Origin: Melampsora larici-populina 98AG31
Lineage: Eukaryota > Basidiomycota > Pucciniomycetes > Pucciniales > Melampsoraceae
DNA: 64,000 nucleotides
NCBI RefSeq assembly: GCF_000204055.1
Contig: NW_006768793.1
Coordinates: 711,983 to 775,982, forward strand
Direction: 5' to 3'
Shown: positions 1 to 12,279 of the stretch, piece after piece
Layout: each line of letters begins with the position of its first letter
Position numbering within the stretch: the first letter of the stretch is position 1
The notes under the pieces: model-generated
Told to the model about the DNA's origin: nothing
What the model saw: only the letters and a program-made list of their open reading frames with translations
Databases searched by the model: none
Translations under genes and position numbers: made by a program

Positions 1-1140
1 TCAGGTTGTTTAGTTGTGAGCTGCAAGAGTGTTCAACAGAGTCTGGCTCTCATCCTCTTTGAAGAACAGTAGCTAGCTCAGATCAATGCTACTGGACTGG
101 GAAACAAGACAAACAATAGTCTCAGATAAAGCTCAAAGAAGTAACACTGGATGATCATTGGGGATGAGGTGTAGTTTGTGTTTGTAGAAGGAAGCTTGGA
201 TGAGCTTGGATGAGAAAAGAAAATGTTTTTGGCACAACAACATAGTGCATAAGACAACAACACAATACAATGAGGTTTAAACCTTGAGAGTCAATAATGG
301 AAAATAAGACTTTAGTTGTTGTGTAATGTGCAAGAAATAAATTACACAGAGGAAAGAATATGTTTCAACAGTCCTTCTGAGTGTCTCAACATCGAGGCGG
401 TCTGCAATGGACGCAATAAAAACCCTGGCATTTGACTTTTTGATCATGCTAGAGGTTCTAGTGACCTTTCTTGACACTCATGAAGTACAAAATTGGGTAG
501 ATATAGGTATGGTGATAGGTTCGAGGAAGTGAGTGCTTTACAGGCTGAGGATGGTAGTTGTATCTCTCCTCAGTCCTGGGTAGGCTGCATTTGAAATCTT
601 AACTTATTTACAATTGGTATCGGGGTGTGGGCATGCCGGTATTCTATTCAACGCACCATTGCCCGAATTTTAGTGAAAATCAGACTCGTAAGTATTGGAT
701 AGTGTGGCTGATGTCTCGACTTACCCTCGTTTTGCTTTGACTGGAGGTGGGTATTCTGTGGCTCGTTCTTGAAGGACTCAAAGAGCGGCACTACAAATGA
801 CGATCAGTCCCCCAGGCCCGTTCATGAGTGTTATGTACTCTTGTTAGCCATCGGCTTGAGGAAACCAATAGGGATGTGTGAATCTGAGTTACTTACGGTT
901 CACCACCTGGGATGGAAGCAGCAGAAATGGTGGCTACATCAAATGTCAGGTACATCAGTTTGATTGAAGATACATGAAAGAAGCGATGAAGGTAGAGGTC
1001 CAAGGGTGATCACCTGTTAAAACAGCAGCAACCACTAACTTGAAGGAAACCATAATCGATTCTCGTTTGTGGAAATTCGAGAGCAAGTTTTTGTTCTTAT
1101 GAGTTCAAAGTTGATGTAATTTGGTAGCCAGAACACTTGG
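1..1140. other. No recognisable gene
   Basis: Only short unsupported ORFs are seen. The minus-strand ORF at 277-477 has a protein-like stretch (IADRLDVETLRRTVETY) and could be an exon of something extending off the window, but no partner exon was found. Confidence 0.4.
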
Positions 1141-1525
1141 TAACACAGGAAACAAGGGACAATTTTCCCGTGGGAAAACCAATTGTATCTGACTCAGTTA
1201 ATGAGCCAAAATGTATTATTTTGGTGTTATATCTGTGTTATTTGTACATTATGGCTCAGAAACTACATTTATACTACACAAAGTTGATTCTGGAACTTTT
1301 CCACAAAATTTCCAGAACATTTTTCAGAAAGCCAGAATGCTTCTGCACCCTGGGCAAAAGGGCATTCAAACATGTACTGTTTTTCACAAGTCCAGGAGTC
1401 CAGAACACAGTCAAATCTGTGTTCTGGGGCAGTTCTGGAAAATTTGTGGAAAAGTTCCAGAATCAACTTTGTGTAGGATGTAATCGGTCTTCCCGCGGGA
1501 AAATTGTCTCTTGTATCCTGTGTAA
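1141..1525. repeat. Inverted-repeat (foldback/MITE-like) element
   Basis: Two arms face each other. The left arm starts TAACACAGGAAACAAG; the right arm, read on the other strand, starts TTACACAGGATACAAG. Both continue through GGGACAATTTTCCC-like sequence. A second inner inverted segment (CTACACAAAGTTGATTCTGG at about 1274 and its complement ending near 1476) extends the palindrome. The left arm has about 80 bp with no counterpart on the right. No clear target-site duplication was seen, so the superfamily is unknown and the exact ends are approximate. Confidence 0.7.
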
Positions 1526-1751
1526 GGATGAGAGGCAAAGCAATTCTTGGAGGCGGTAATTTGAAGGATCCGACCCAGGCAGGAGACTTCGAAAATCCTT
1601 CATATTTGTTCTAACAAAGGCGCTGTGAGGCGTTTTTCTGGACTTTTACAGTCCTGGAGTTTCCGTTGAGCCACAGTACAAAAACTCACAAACTTCCGAA
1701 AGCTTGGAAGAACTTTTGTTACCTTTCACATAAGAGACGGTGTTAACCTGT

Positions 1752-2051
1752 CACCGTGTAAATATCCGTGTAGCACGTCGACGTGCACACACGAAAGACT
1801 TTCCTTGGACCCTGTAACGACCCATCAAAGAGGTTCCACGACAAGTACATCTTCCCCTTATCACCTGGGAGGTTGAAAGTCAGTTGGCCCCCACTGACAA
1901 CAAAGGATTCTGCAAATCCTTTAAACAAATCACAAAGCACAAAGGGTGCTCAGCAAAAATCTCAGTCTCAATCCGACCAAAAGACTTTGAGATTTATTTC
2001 AAAACTCTCCGTGTGTGCACGTCGACGTGCTACACGGATATTTACATGGTG
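1752..2051. repeat. 300-bp TIR element, family A copy 1
   Basis: The terminal inverted repeat is about 40 bp. It starts CACCGTGTAAATATCCGTG on the left and is mirrored on the right as CCATGTAAATATCCGTG after a 2-bp CA. It contains the self-complementary core GCACGTCGACGTGC. Total length is exactly 300 bp, the same as a diverged, inversely oriented copy at 51650-51949. There is no transposase inside, so it is a non-autonomous DNA transposon. Target-site duplication is unclear. Confidence 0.82.
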
Positions 2052-2194
2052 TGTGTTGATGTGTTAAACGGATTTGGCTGTCTATATATCTTACCCGCGG
2101 GCCGCAACTAGTTCAAGACAATAATTACTCACTAGAATTTGTCATCTTTCCAGAATCGCAATATCTTATCTAGAGCTTCAGTGCAATTGATTGA

Positions 2195-2385
2195 TAGAAA
2201 CTCTTTGTTCAACTCTCAATTTAGCCACTCCTGGACCAAATGATTCCTATGATTCGAACAAGATGATCTCAGTGTTTGTTTCTGTTTTGGAAATGTGAGC
2301 TTCTTTCTTTCGTGTAAGATCAACATTACCAAGGCGTAAGGAAAGTCAGCTGTTTGGGCCAATGATACAATTCAAATCTTAATTC
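2195..2385 (-). pseudogene. RFC clamp-loader gene fragment (broken duplicate)
   Basis: On the minus strand this stretch reads IVSLAQTADFP, then an intron-like gap, then ESFGPGVAKLRVEQRVS. These match RIRSLAQTADFP and ELFGPGAAKLRIEQRVF of the intact RFC gene at 10810-12279, in the same order and with the intron in the same place. The phosphate-binding (Walker A) segment that should follow the first block is missing. Because the intron position is kept, this is a DNA-level duplicate and not a retrocopy. It cannot encode a working clamp-loader subunit. Confidence 0.75.
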
Positions 2386-2389
2386 ATGT

Positions 2390-5300
2390 AGTGCACGCCG
2401 ATGCTTATCAACTAACCTGTGAAATCATTCAAGATATGATAGCATCATTAGTTTCTGAAAAAGATGGAAAAAGGATAGTTGAGATACATACGTTAGGACT
2501 GATATTTCGGTCCACCTGGAAAGTAGTTATAGGAATACGTTGAATGTTGTTTGGCGTGATTTGGCTGAGATATGGTCGCAGGCTCGAGCTGAGCAATTTT
2601 GAAAGACATGAATCCGTCAGTGCCCCATCTGAGTGTATGGACTTGATATGCAGTCGGATCACGAAATGGTCAACCCTACTTTCTTACTTTTGTTTCAGCC
2701 AAAACACAGGACGGTTGGAATCTAGTCGGCCGTCAATCACTAGAGCTCAACCAAAAGTTTTAAAAAGAATCACGGCGCGACTCAACCTGCCAAAAGCATC
2801 CTAGACTACCCACAAGAAGTGGAGGTTCACCAGAATGATCCTGCTTCGATCGTAGATGCCAGTCACAATCTGACGAGACTCGATCGATTAGTACTCAGGC
2901 AAGTCTTTGAACTTCGATTCGGATGAACGATATCGATAGTCTCCGAGAAGGTCTCCAAGGATGGCGCGATCCAACGAGATATTACAGCAGCGAAAGTCGA
3001 CATCTTATGTAGTTGATCTGATTGTTTCAAACTCCGGTATCTGCAGTGAATAGAGGGTTATCATCAAGATTCAAGACCCTTTACCTGGCCCCCAGCGCAA
3101 AAAACGGGGCACTTGACCCGGTACATCATATTGCTTCGTGTGACCTGGGTCCACCATGCACTTTAGGGCTATAGAGGTGTCGGAATTCAAAAATGTAAAC
3201 ATCCAAATTTGACCACCGATCAGTTCTGTTATATGTTCTGTCTCAAAATCCCAACCTAACATGGATTGGCAGTATGTATCAAGATCGATTTATGGATTTT
3301 GAAAAGCTACCAGATACCTACACTTGCGGTATTTAGGAACGTGAGGGAATCAAAAGGCAGAAAAAAAACTTAAAGCGCCGAATTGTGCAAGAAAAAATGC
3401 AAGGAAAGTCTGAACTTGCAAAAGCTGAAATTGCCTGGAAAAAGACAAAATTGGGTACTACACAGGTTCCTACCCAAACCAGTCGGACCTGTGGTAATGG
3501 TGACGAGGGTCCTGATGATCAGCACTGCAGATTTGCCATGTTAATGCTTTCAAGGGAACATACAATGTCTCATGTCTACTACAGTCGAGATTGTATCTTA
3601 TTTGATCGCATTCTACCTCGTGTTGTGCGCTTTTCGAATCAGAAATACGCATTGAGCAACAGGAAGGAAGATACATGGTCAAGTGTTTGTCTCAACTTTG
3701 TACTGCGATAACTGTGATCGTATAGGGATCTTGATTCAATATCCTTGACAAAAAATTAATTGTTTTGAGCTTGTAGTGCGGTCTTCACCTTCTACTCTTC
3801 TTCTTTGTATTCTCTTAGGATTTCTATTTGCCTAGTTGAATCCATATTACTCTCCTTAAATAGTAAGTATCTATGGTCCTCTTGTTACTTATGATTCTGT
3901 ATCTTAATTTCCAATAGTATGTTTTTAGTCTGCATTCGTGTGTTCACAATGACTATAACATCTTAGGTAATCAATCTCATCACTTCTTTACCTCTAGGTT
4001 TCCTTACGAGTGTCGGGCCATGTGCATTGACAAGCATTTGATGACACTACCAGAGACGGGACATTAAATCAGGAAAAAACATCTGTGAGGTCTTTGAGAT
4101 GAACTAAGGAAAAGAGAGAGCTGGGTGGGTTTAACACACCAGTTGAGCATACGCCGTTGAAGTATTATGATGCTGCAAGTGCAGGATGAACTAATCTCCA
4201 CAAAATATACGTTCAGCATCCACAAATTCAATAGCGCGATGGATACATCTGCGCTTTGCGATGACCCAGCGGTTACAAATCTTAAGAGAAGGCCTCCGTG
4301 TAAGATTAAAACCCCTTCCATACGTATGTGCAGCTTGAACCAGCGCAATGTCAATTTTTACGCTCTACCTTTGTTGCTCTAAATCAAAGCAAATAGGCCT
4401 TAGCATCAGCTGGCCACCCAGCTGGCGTGTAGAAACCCCCACACCTTTATTGGCTTAAATTATCACCACACTCTGCAAATACATCCTAAAAGAATCTCGA
4501 TAAATCTGGGTATATAGAAGTGGTTATCATGTGTATGTTAGGTCACTTGATGACGATTAAGAACGCGATCTTGAGTCGCGTCAAATTCTTCAAATATTGT
4601 TAGTGGGATTTGGCTGGATGGTTGGATGCGACTCAGAATTGTATGCCTGCGCTGAGACAATTTTGGCCTTAGTGACCTATGTCCACATTCAGATGAGGCA
4701 CGTTGAGCATTTTTGGTGGTAAATGAATCAAAAATCTCCAACTACGCATCGAATTCGACAGTAGTACCTATTCTACTTACCTCAAGTCATCCAAGGATAG
4801 CCGTTGAGGAAGTCCATCTGCTGGGGAAGCTTTAGTACACAAGTGAAGGAATCACACCGCCGAATGTACTGAGGGCGCTTATTGTTAGGTTCCTTGTAGA
4901 AAAACTACCCGGAACAAATTCAGCGCACTACTTGATATCATTTTGAATTGTTCTGATGTTGCTCAGCGAGTAAGGGTTGGTCTCACTGGCCCACAGCTTA
5001 ATTTCAATATCCTACCCGCGCGGTTTCAACTCTTGGATCCAATGGCGATAAAAGTAGGGAGTCATCATATACTCTGCACAAAAAAAAGCTGAACGATTTC
5101 CCTTGAAGTTCATTCTTAATATTGAAATTCAGCTTCAAGATCTTGTATACAATCTGTACAAATCTCAGCTCAGTTTTCAATCCCTCAGCATTCCTACTCC
5201 TACATATTGAAAAGCTTACACCAATGGAAACAAAAATAAGCACTGAGATCAGCTGGCGTATAAATCTTCAATACCGTCTTATCTCACATTGAGAATGTGT

Positions 5301-5640
5301 GGTAAGCAGATTTCGTGATAATCGGATTGACCGTTCTCACCCCAACAGATGCCTCAGCTCTTGCCTCACCTTTTACCTCACCTTTTACATCAGATTCGGC
5401 TTAGGCGTTGCCAGATCTGTGGCCTATAAAATCCCTACGTCTGGTCTCAAACCTCTCAACTCAAACCACTCCATCCTGTTCTGTTCAAGCCTTATATCTT
5501 CGAACTACGATCATTCCACTGTTATTTTTTAACCAACTCAAACTTCTTGAATCATACCTCAAGCCTTACATCTTTGAGATAAACTTCGTCACCCATTTTG
5601 TTTCCTTGCTCGCCTTTCCATCTTCATCAACCCATCAGCT
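2390..5640. other. No recognisable gene
   Basis: Several ORFs of 60-110 codons occur on both strands (for example 3385-3711 plus and 4064-4354 minus). None shows a known motif, a consistent exon series or neighbour support. The last 300 bp before 5666 is pyrimidine-rich, as expected for the promoter and 5' leader of the kinase gene. Confidence 0.4.
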
Positions 5641-5665
5641 TTTACCAAACACCCTTTAGTCAATC

Positions 5666-6612
5666 ATGTTCCGCCAGAGTAATTTAGACCCTAATCCAAT
5701 TTCTCGCGAAGACACAATTGAAATCAAGAAAGACTATCAAATCATCAAGAAAGTCGGCTCAGGTGGATTCTCTACAGTTTTCAAAGCTTATTCTTATTAT
5801 CTCGTTAATGAGTGTGCACTCAAAGTGATTCCAAAGTTTGATCGAAAAGGAGATAATAAACAACCTTTCATTGCGAACGAAATCAAAATACTACAACGTC
5901 TCGAACATCGTTTTATAATCCGACTTTTGCATTATGAAGTTTATAATCAAACTTCTTGTCTTGCTCTTGAATTCTGCGAACGAGGTGATCTGGCGCAAAT
6001 GGTGCAACAATCTCGCATCCCAGAGAATATAGTAAAGCGTTATATACTCGATATCAGTACTGCAATCGATTACCTTCATAGTAGAGATATCATTCATCGT
6101 GATCTGAAACTCGATAACATACTGTTAGATTCTGAAGGGAATATCAAGATTACCGACTTCGGCTTGGCTACAATCGCTTCCTCTTATGGTTTGGCATATG
6201 GTCAAGTTGGTTGCTCTTGGGCCAAAGCACCGGAGATGCTCACTCAAACATCGTACAACAAATCCGTGGATTGGTGGTCAGTAGGAGTAATGTTGTTCAA
6301 AATGGTCACCGGAGATGATCCTTTTAAACCAAGTAAGTAATGTTTCAAATTCAAAAGAATATCTTACTATCTTTCACAATCCATTGTCATTGACTTTACT
6401 TTTATCATATTGTTTTGAATCAATCTGAAGGTCATGGTTGTGACAACGTAGAATATCATATCATCAATTCACCTTTAAGAATTCCTCCTCGTGTTTCCCC
6501 CGCTTGCTGCGAAGTGATCGAAAAACTCTTGGACAAAAATCCTGCTTCAAGGATTGGTTCTCTTAGCCAGTTAAAATCATGTGGTTTCTTCGATGGTGTA
6601 CTTTTGCACTGA
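5666..6612 (+). CDS. Serine/threonine protein kinase, AGC-like
   Basis: Two exons, 5666-6332 and 6431-6612, are joined in frame across a 98-bp GT-AG intron (GTAAGT donor). The product is 282 aa and is almost entirely kinase domain. Visible landmarks are the glycine loop GSGGFSTVF, the ATP lysine in ECALKV, the alpha-C Glu in NEIKIL, the catalytic loop HRDLKLDN, DFGLA, KAPEM, and DWWSVGVMLFKMVTGDDPF. All residues needed for catalysis are present, so it should be active. The DWWSxGVMLF and late NPASRIGS features resemble AGC or polo-related kinases. There is no regulatory domain and no AGC C-terminal tail. Substrate and pathway cannot be told from sequence. It has no partner genes; the next gene is on the opposite strand. 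Confidence 0.93.
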
Positions 6613-7653
6613 TTGGTCATCTTCTCATAGACACAATTTTCTACACATGCTCGTCAAATAATATTTCATATCATAAGATCTTTACGTATCTTGTCCTACT
6701 AAAATTTTTGCGCTTACCTTGAAGATATGTTGTTTCACGTTTGGATTGAACCGTCTTAAAATGCGATTCCACTTTTTACAAATTTTTGTTGGTAATTAAC
6801 GCTTCTCATTCAAACTGAGAGAGAACGATTGTTTCCTGTTATACTTCTTTATTTGTCCGCTTGTCTTATTCCCGTAGAAATCTCTGTTAGACAGTTAAAT
6901 TGATTCAATTTCTTCAACGATGTACTTCATTTGATCATCGTCGTGATAATATGGTCACACTTTTCCTCAAAATGCTTGTTGCCCTTGATCTTTCCTTATT
7001 TTCTTGCTTTACTAGACTAATTGGGCTTCGTGTAGAGATCTCCGTGCTTCACATTTTAATATAAATCTCCCCATATCACATTACATTTCATACACATTTT
7101 TGCGGGTAATTGATACTTCTCATTAGGTAAGGAAAATAATGACAAGTCGATTCTTTGAATTCTTCCTTGCTATGCTTGTTTTGCATGATAATCGATACAT
7201 ATGAGAGGAAGATGAGTATGATGTGTCTTTAGTATGACTACGTCCTCCATCATACCTAACTCGCCCACACGAAAGTTGAGGCCAAATGGCCTGTCATTGC
7301 CCTGTCGCTGGGGCAGGCACCAAAGCACATATCTTTGGTGCTACACCCAACACATGAATCAAGATGTATGTACTATTGTCACATGCATTAAATCTGGCAT
7401 CGGCGCGAAATGGGTAGAGTCAGAATTCCAGAACATCAAAGATCAAGACGAGTTTTCCTTTCACTTGAAAGAAGAACTCAAGTAAGTGGATTCCAAGAAA
7501 CTAAAAACTTCAAACTTTAAACAATAATCAAGTCAAACACTACAGCAACACAACCAGTTTCTCAAAGTTACAACAACTTGAAACACATCCAAAGAGCACC
7601 ACAAAAAGCAAATCAACATTACAACTGATCATTTCATTATAGAAATTGATTTT
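6613..7653. other. Intergenic, no supported gene
   Basis: AT-rich DNA between the convergent kinase and glycosyltransferase genes. An 83-codon plus-strand ORF at 7234-7485 ends at a possible splice donor but has no matching exon or motif, so it is not called. Confidence 0.4.
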
Positions 7654-9496
7654 TCATGGAGTTGGAAATGTCAATGAAATCCCAGCAGCAGAAAGTGCAC
7701 TGTTTTCTAAACTATCTTTCCATCTACTACCATTCCCACCAGCGATATCAGAAATAAGATCTTTTGTCTTAATGATGAAACAAACAATCGAAGAAAAATC
7801 AAATTAGATTCGGAATCGTAAATCTTTAGGATGTGATGTATTTTCTAGAGAAGAAACTTACTTGAACAACTATACTCGGATAAAATGAAAAAGCTTTTAT
7901 ACGTTCAGTGAGAATCAAGTGTAAAATAGCTTTATCAAATGGTCTGGAGTAAGCAAACGCAGGGGATCTCAAATGTCGAATCTGGTAATCGAAGGAGAAA
8001 GAAACGAAACATGATCTCATTAATTCCAAAAACGTCATGGTGATTCAAAGAGTACGAAACAATTGACTTACCAGTTTCCTTGCACCTCTTTTTGATATTG
8101 CATAGGCATGATTACATTTTGGTGTGAATGCTGGTCTTAATGCCGAACCAGGAAATATAGGAGGGAATTGAGATTCTTGAGACCAACAATGACCTAAGAA
8201 GACAATGATGACAAAATGATAAAGAGTCAAAATCTGATTTTTTTAGTCACATTAACAAGCGTGACGGCGATGAGCTTACCGAGTAAAAGGATATCCCAAT
8301 CTCTTGGTACTTCACTAAGTGTAGCCTCTAATCGAGCTTCAATGTCAACCTAAGCAGACAAACCCAATCCTCAATTAATAAGAAACCAGAATCGAAAGGA
8401 TGTTCTGCAAAAAGAAACTTACTTCCAAATCCACATCATCTTCAAGAATCAAAGCCATTCTTTGCTTACTATCAACAAATTTTCTAATGACAGATAAATG
8501 AGAATGCCAACAAGCAATAGCAGCATCAGATAAGACATTCCACCAATGTCTTAGTCGTTCTTCAGCCATTCCACCTTCCCTAAACTGTTGTCGACGATTA
8601 AATCTATAATAATCCGGTTGAATACCCTCATTACTTCTATGTTGTAGAATACTCGAGATTGAACTACTACTGATCACAGGTAATGCAACTGAAACTTTAT
8701 CAGAAGAAGGTATGACTTCAGGTCCTAATCCGAATCGATGACGTGTGGAAGAATTCATGGTCCATAAATCAGATCCAACAATTCCGAGAGGAATTGCAAG
8801 TGGATCAGATTGAAGTGCATAAGCATCAGCAAGAAAGATTAAATCAGGTTTCCATTTCACATATCTAGCTAAACTTTCAAGATCTCCTGTCATTGGACTA
8901 GATTGATCAAGATAAAAAGCGTGATCTGTTCTTGAGGTAGTCTTCATCATCGAATGTCTACGGAATCCGAGTTCGTAAGGCGAAGGAAGTTGAGTAGCTG
9001 TAGTACTTGTAGAAGAGATTGGCCAACCTTCAAGTTGGCGTTCTTGTTGTACATGAAATCGAATGTTTTTAATCAATTGATCATCTGCACTGGTAGCAGG
9101 AAAATAAGTAAATGAAAGTCCAAGAAGGTTTTCGAGTGCTTTCATGCGAGAGAGACGATCAACACGACGTTCAAGGTGTACGACATAAATTTCATCAAAT
9201 CCTAAAGTAGGCGAACGAGCTTTAACAGGATCCACAACACGTTTCTTCGTCTTGAAAGCAGATGGTATCGAGTTCCATAACATTTTGATATGACTTGGTA
9301 ATGCTGTTATTCTATTGTTTTCATTTTCATTCGATCCTAATTGTGGATGTGAATGTGCACGATGAAATCTAAAAATGAATTCAAGTTCATCCGACCTTGA
9401 AAGTCCATCCAAGCTTTCAAATCTTGTTAACAATAAAATGAAAATAAAAATCCCAAGACAAATGATGCTAGATAAACTTTTCTTCGTCTTGAACAT
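7654..9496 (-). CDS. Glycosyltransferase family 25-type protein
   Basis: Five exons on the minus strand: 9496-8423, 8349-8280, 8193-8072, 7981-7862 and 7767-7654. All join in frame with GT-AG introns to give 499 aa. The N-terminus has a short basic stretch and one hydrophobic segment (IICLGIFIFILLLTRF), fitting a type II membrane anchor of a Golgi or secretory enzyme. GT25 hallmarks are IYVVHLERRVDRLSRM near residue 105, CWHSHLSVIRKFVD, the acidic ALILEDDVDLE (metal/nucleotide-sugar binding), then RDWDILLLGHCW and CNHAYAISKRGARKLV. This family transfers galactose or glucose to lipooligosaccharide or protein acceptors; the acceptor here is unknown. The interval 9497-9860 upstream is pyrimidine-rich on the minus strand and likely leader and promoter. 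Confidence 0.9.
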
Positions 9497-10334
9497 CTTT
9501 GGAAAAGTGTTTATAGGTGATTGTGAGGTATAATGCTGAGCGAGAAAAGATATCCTTTTTCGGAAAAAAATGAGATGGCGAGTTTTTCAAGAATTGCAAG
9601 AGTTTCAAGAAGAGTGATAATAATTCGAGTAAGCAAAGATGATTGCAATCCAAGAGACGAAATGGAGATGACGAAGAGTATAAATAAAGCAGAGAAGTAT
9701 GATATATGACTGGACTGATAATGAATATTGAACAAATGAAATGAAGTAGGAACAAGGAACGAGGAACAAGGAACGTTTGAAGGCATTTCTTCCTGTCCTG
9801 TTGAATTCCGCGATCAGTTATATTTTTGGTATCTTGGATTTGCTTTTGGAATTCTAAACACACTCAAGCTTTGTTCTATTGTAGTGGTTGAGGTTCACCG
9901 TCACGTCCAGACAGTGGTAAGGCCGGATCAGGTAGCTACGCGCCAGTACATACGCACCTCTGACTGAAAAAGACGATGAAAAGCCCAAATTTCATGAGCA
10001 ATCACACATCACTCACATACACAGTCGATTTCAAAAAGGTTCACCGAGGTTTACCCGCAACATTCAAGTGATTTGGCTTGGAACTATCTGTACTCGATTT
10101 TCCGCTCGATATTTATCTGGAGAAAGATTGCACCACTGTCAAGTGGGTAAATAGATAACTATGACAAGGTAAGGGGGGTTGGACTCGAGGATAACTTCTT
10201 GACGGGTCATCTCAAAGCTGTGATATAGTCAAATCGTTATCTTCTATCATAATACGATCACATCAAGAAGCTTTGAAACTTTCATCAGTGTCATTCTTGA
10301 TCAGTCTGTTGAACATCGAGCAGTTCGTTTCATC

Positions 10335-10532
10335 ATGGACACAAGCCAAACAGAATGTCCAAGTACATATATCGGGCTGATCCGTCAAATATTCCTCAAA
10401 CCCATCGAGAATGAATATGGAATATATGTATTTTCTTCACCCCCTGAATGGCCGAAGAAGTTCATGGGGAGGTATGAACTGGACCCATACGAGCACTTGC
10501 ATTGGACAGTTCTACGTTACTGTGGTAAGTAG
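10335..10532 (+). CDS. Small hypothetical protein (possibly first exon only)
   Basis: ATG-initiated ORF of 65 codons (begins MDTSQTECPSTYIGLIRQ). It has no signal peptide, membrane segment or known motif. A strong donor, TGTG|GTAAGT, lies just before the in-frame stop, so the true gene may continue into a downstream exon, but none could be assigned confidently. It lies between two minus-strand genes. Function unknown. Confidence 0.35.
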   Translation: MDTSQTECPSTYIGLIRQIFLKPIENEYGIYVFSSPPEWPKKFMGRYELDPYEHLHWTVLRYCGK

Positions 10533-10809
10533 GCTCATAGAGTGATCAGTTCGGTCAAAATCTTCATATCTCCGCATCCAGGCCTTTGATCATGCTTAGG
10601 CAGAGATAGTGTGCATGATATCTACTATCTCATTCATTATACGCGTTGCGCGTGAATCAAGGCAAACTTGACCCAATCCACAAAATTCCAGAAAGCAAAT
10701 CAGTTATAATTTATCTGATCGACTCAAAAGCAATTTCCAAACAGTACCAATACATTCATTATGATAACCACACCAAAGATGTACTTTTCGAAAATCAGAC
10801 TAATATCTA

Positions 10810-12279
10810 TTACAAAAACTCATGAAGACCGATACTATAATTTTTCAACACAGACATCACCTTAGCCACAAAAGCTAGAAGAACAGAACCAAAAATCAAT
10901 CGCATGATCACCGATTATCACCAAGCAAAAGAAAAAATCGAATAAAGATGAGAAAAGAAAAGGGAACTGACCTTCAATATGAAAGATAGGCTTCGTACCC
11001 AACCTCAAACGATGTTCATAAAAAGCAGCGAAATGAATGATATCAGGTCTTAACACATCATCAATCTTAACCAATAAAGCTTTAGTTAAATTCATAATTA
11101 AGATCGAAGGAGGTATCAAATGTACTAATAATTCATAAATCATGGATCGCGCTTCTAATAATTTTTCAGGTGATTGTTCAGTTCTAATTAAATTGGCTAG
11201 CTTTTCTATATATAATTGCCAATCTACCTTTGGTATTGATTCTACATTTGGTCTTGGCTATGCATAATCAGAAAAAAATCACCATGAGTTTTTCAACAAC
11301 CTATTGTGATAAATCTTGAGGATGATAAACGATGAGGAGTTCTTACTTTACTAAAGGTATCATCTTGTGCACGAATAGCTTCCAAGGTCAAGATTGCTTT
11401 CCGGAGGTTCCCTTCTGCACTAAGAGCAATCGACATTGCAGTTTCTTCTGGGAATTGACGTATGAAATCTTCTTTGCTTGCCACCGACTGTAAAACTTTG
11501 ACAATCTACTTATCCATCACCGATCAAAGAGAAGGAACGCAAGTTTGGTAAGAAGTTTGAGATTTTGATGAAGCTTTGAGGTTTGATATAGAAAACTGAG
11601 GACGAACTTGATCAGGATGAGGTGCTCCAACTCTAAGTAAAAGACATCTACTTCTGATCGGTCCAATGATCTTAGAAGTAGAATTAGCACAAAGAATCAA
11701 TCTTAGAGAACTAGTGTGACGCTCCATCGTACGACGTAAAGCAGCTTGAGCATCAAGCGTCAACTGATCTGCACAATGAATCACTACTACTTTGAATTTT
11801 CTTGAAGCTGTTGAGTCTAATTGAGTAGTACCTCCAACTTCTTTTAAAATGTCTTGAATCACACTTCTATCCCATTGAGCTAAATCGGCAGGTGTAAGTT
11901 CTAAATGATAATTTGATTCAATGATTTGTACTTCTAGTCTTCTTCTTGAAGGGGTCATAAACACTCTTTGTTCTATCCTTAATTTAGCAGCTCCTGGACC
12001 AAATAGTTCCTAAAATCCGAAAAAAATGATATCAGTCTTTCTTCGAACATGTAAACTTCCAGGTCTGGGTGGTTGTATATAAAACTTGAGATTACAGACG
12101 CGTAAAGTAGCAGCGATTCTAGTTTTTTTTCCAGCACCACTTGGACCATAAAACAAACAATGAGGAAAATCGGCAGTTTGAGCTAATGATCTAATTCGAT
12201 TTGTAAGTTGAGGATGATAATCTAAATCATCTAATGACTTAGGACGATGTTTATCCACCAATAATGACCTAAGAATCAT
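10810..12279 (-). CDS. RFC5: Replication factor C small subunit (yeast Rfc5 / human RFC3 type)
   Basis: Five exons: 12279-12100, 12009-11608, 11505-11347, 11257-10972 and 10874-10810. All frames join, giving 363 aa, the usual family length. It is a subunit of the pentameric RFC clamp loader that opens PCNA on primed DNA in the nucleus. Visible features are VDKHRPKSLDDLDYH at the N-terminus, Walker A YGPSGAGKKTR, ESNYHLELTPAD, the QAALRRTMERHTSSLRLIL block, SRC motif PIRSRCLLLRV, NLRKAILTLEA and the collar helices ending GLHEFL. The divergent Walker B region (VVVIHCADQLT in place of DE-box LDEAD) is what this RFC subunit type shows. The start MILRSLLVDKHRP is the only in-frame ATG found. Codons just after it look like a splice acceptor (CTTAG), so a short upstream first exon is possible. 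Confidence 0.95.

Noticed and set aside
1211..1538. ORFs on both strands at 1.2-1.5 kb with similar peptides
   Set aside because: They mirror each other because of the inverted repeat and encode nothing recognisable.
11524..11607. Reading through after the RFC exon ending at 11608 (VRPQFSISNLK frame)
   Set aside because: The acceptor at 11506 restores the family segment IVKVLQSVASKEDF; the readthrough is intron sequence.
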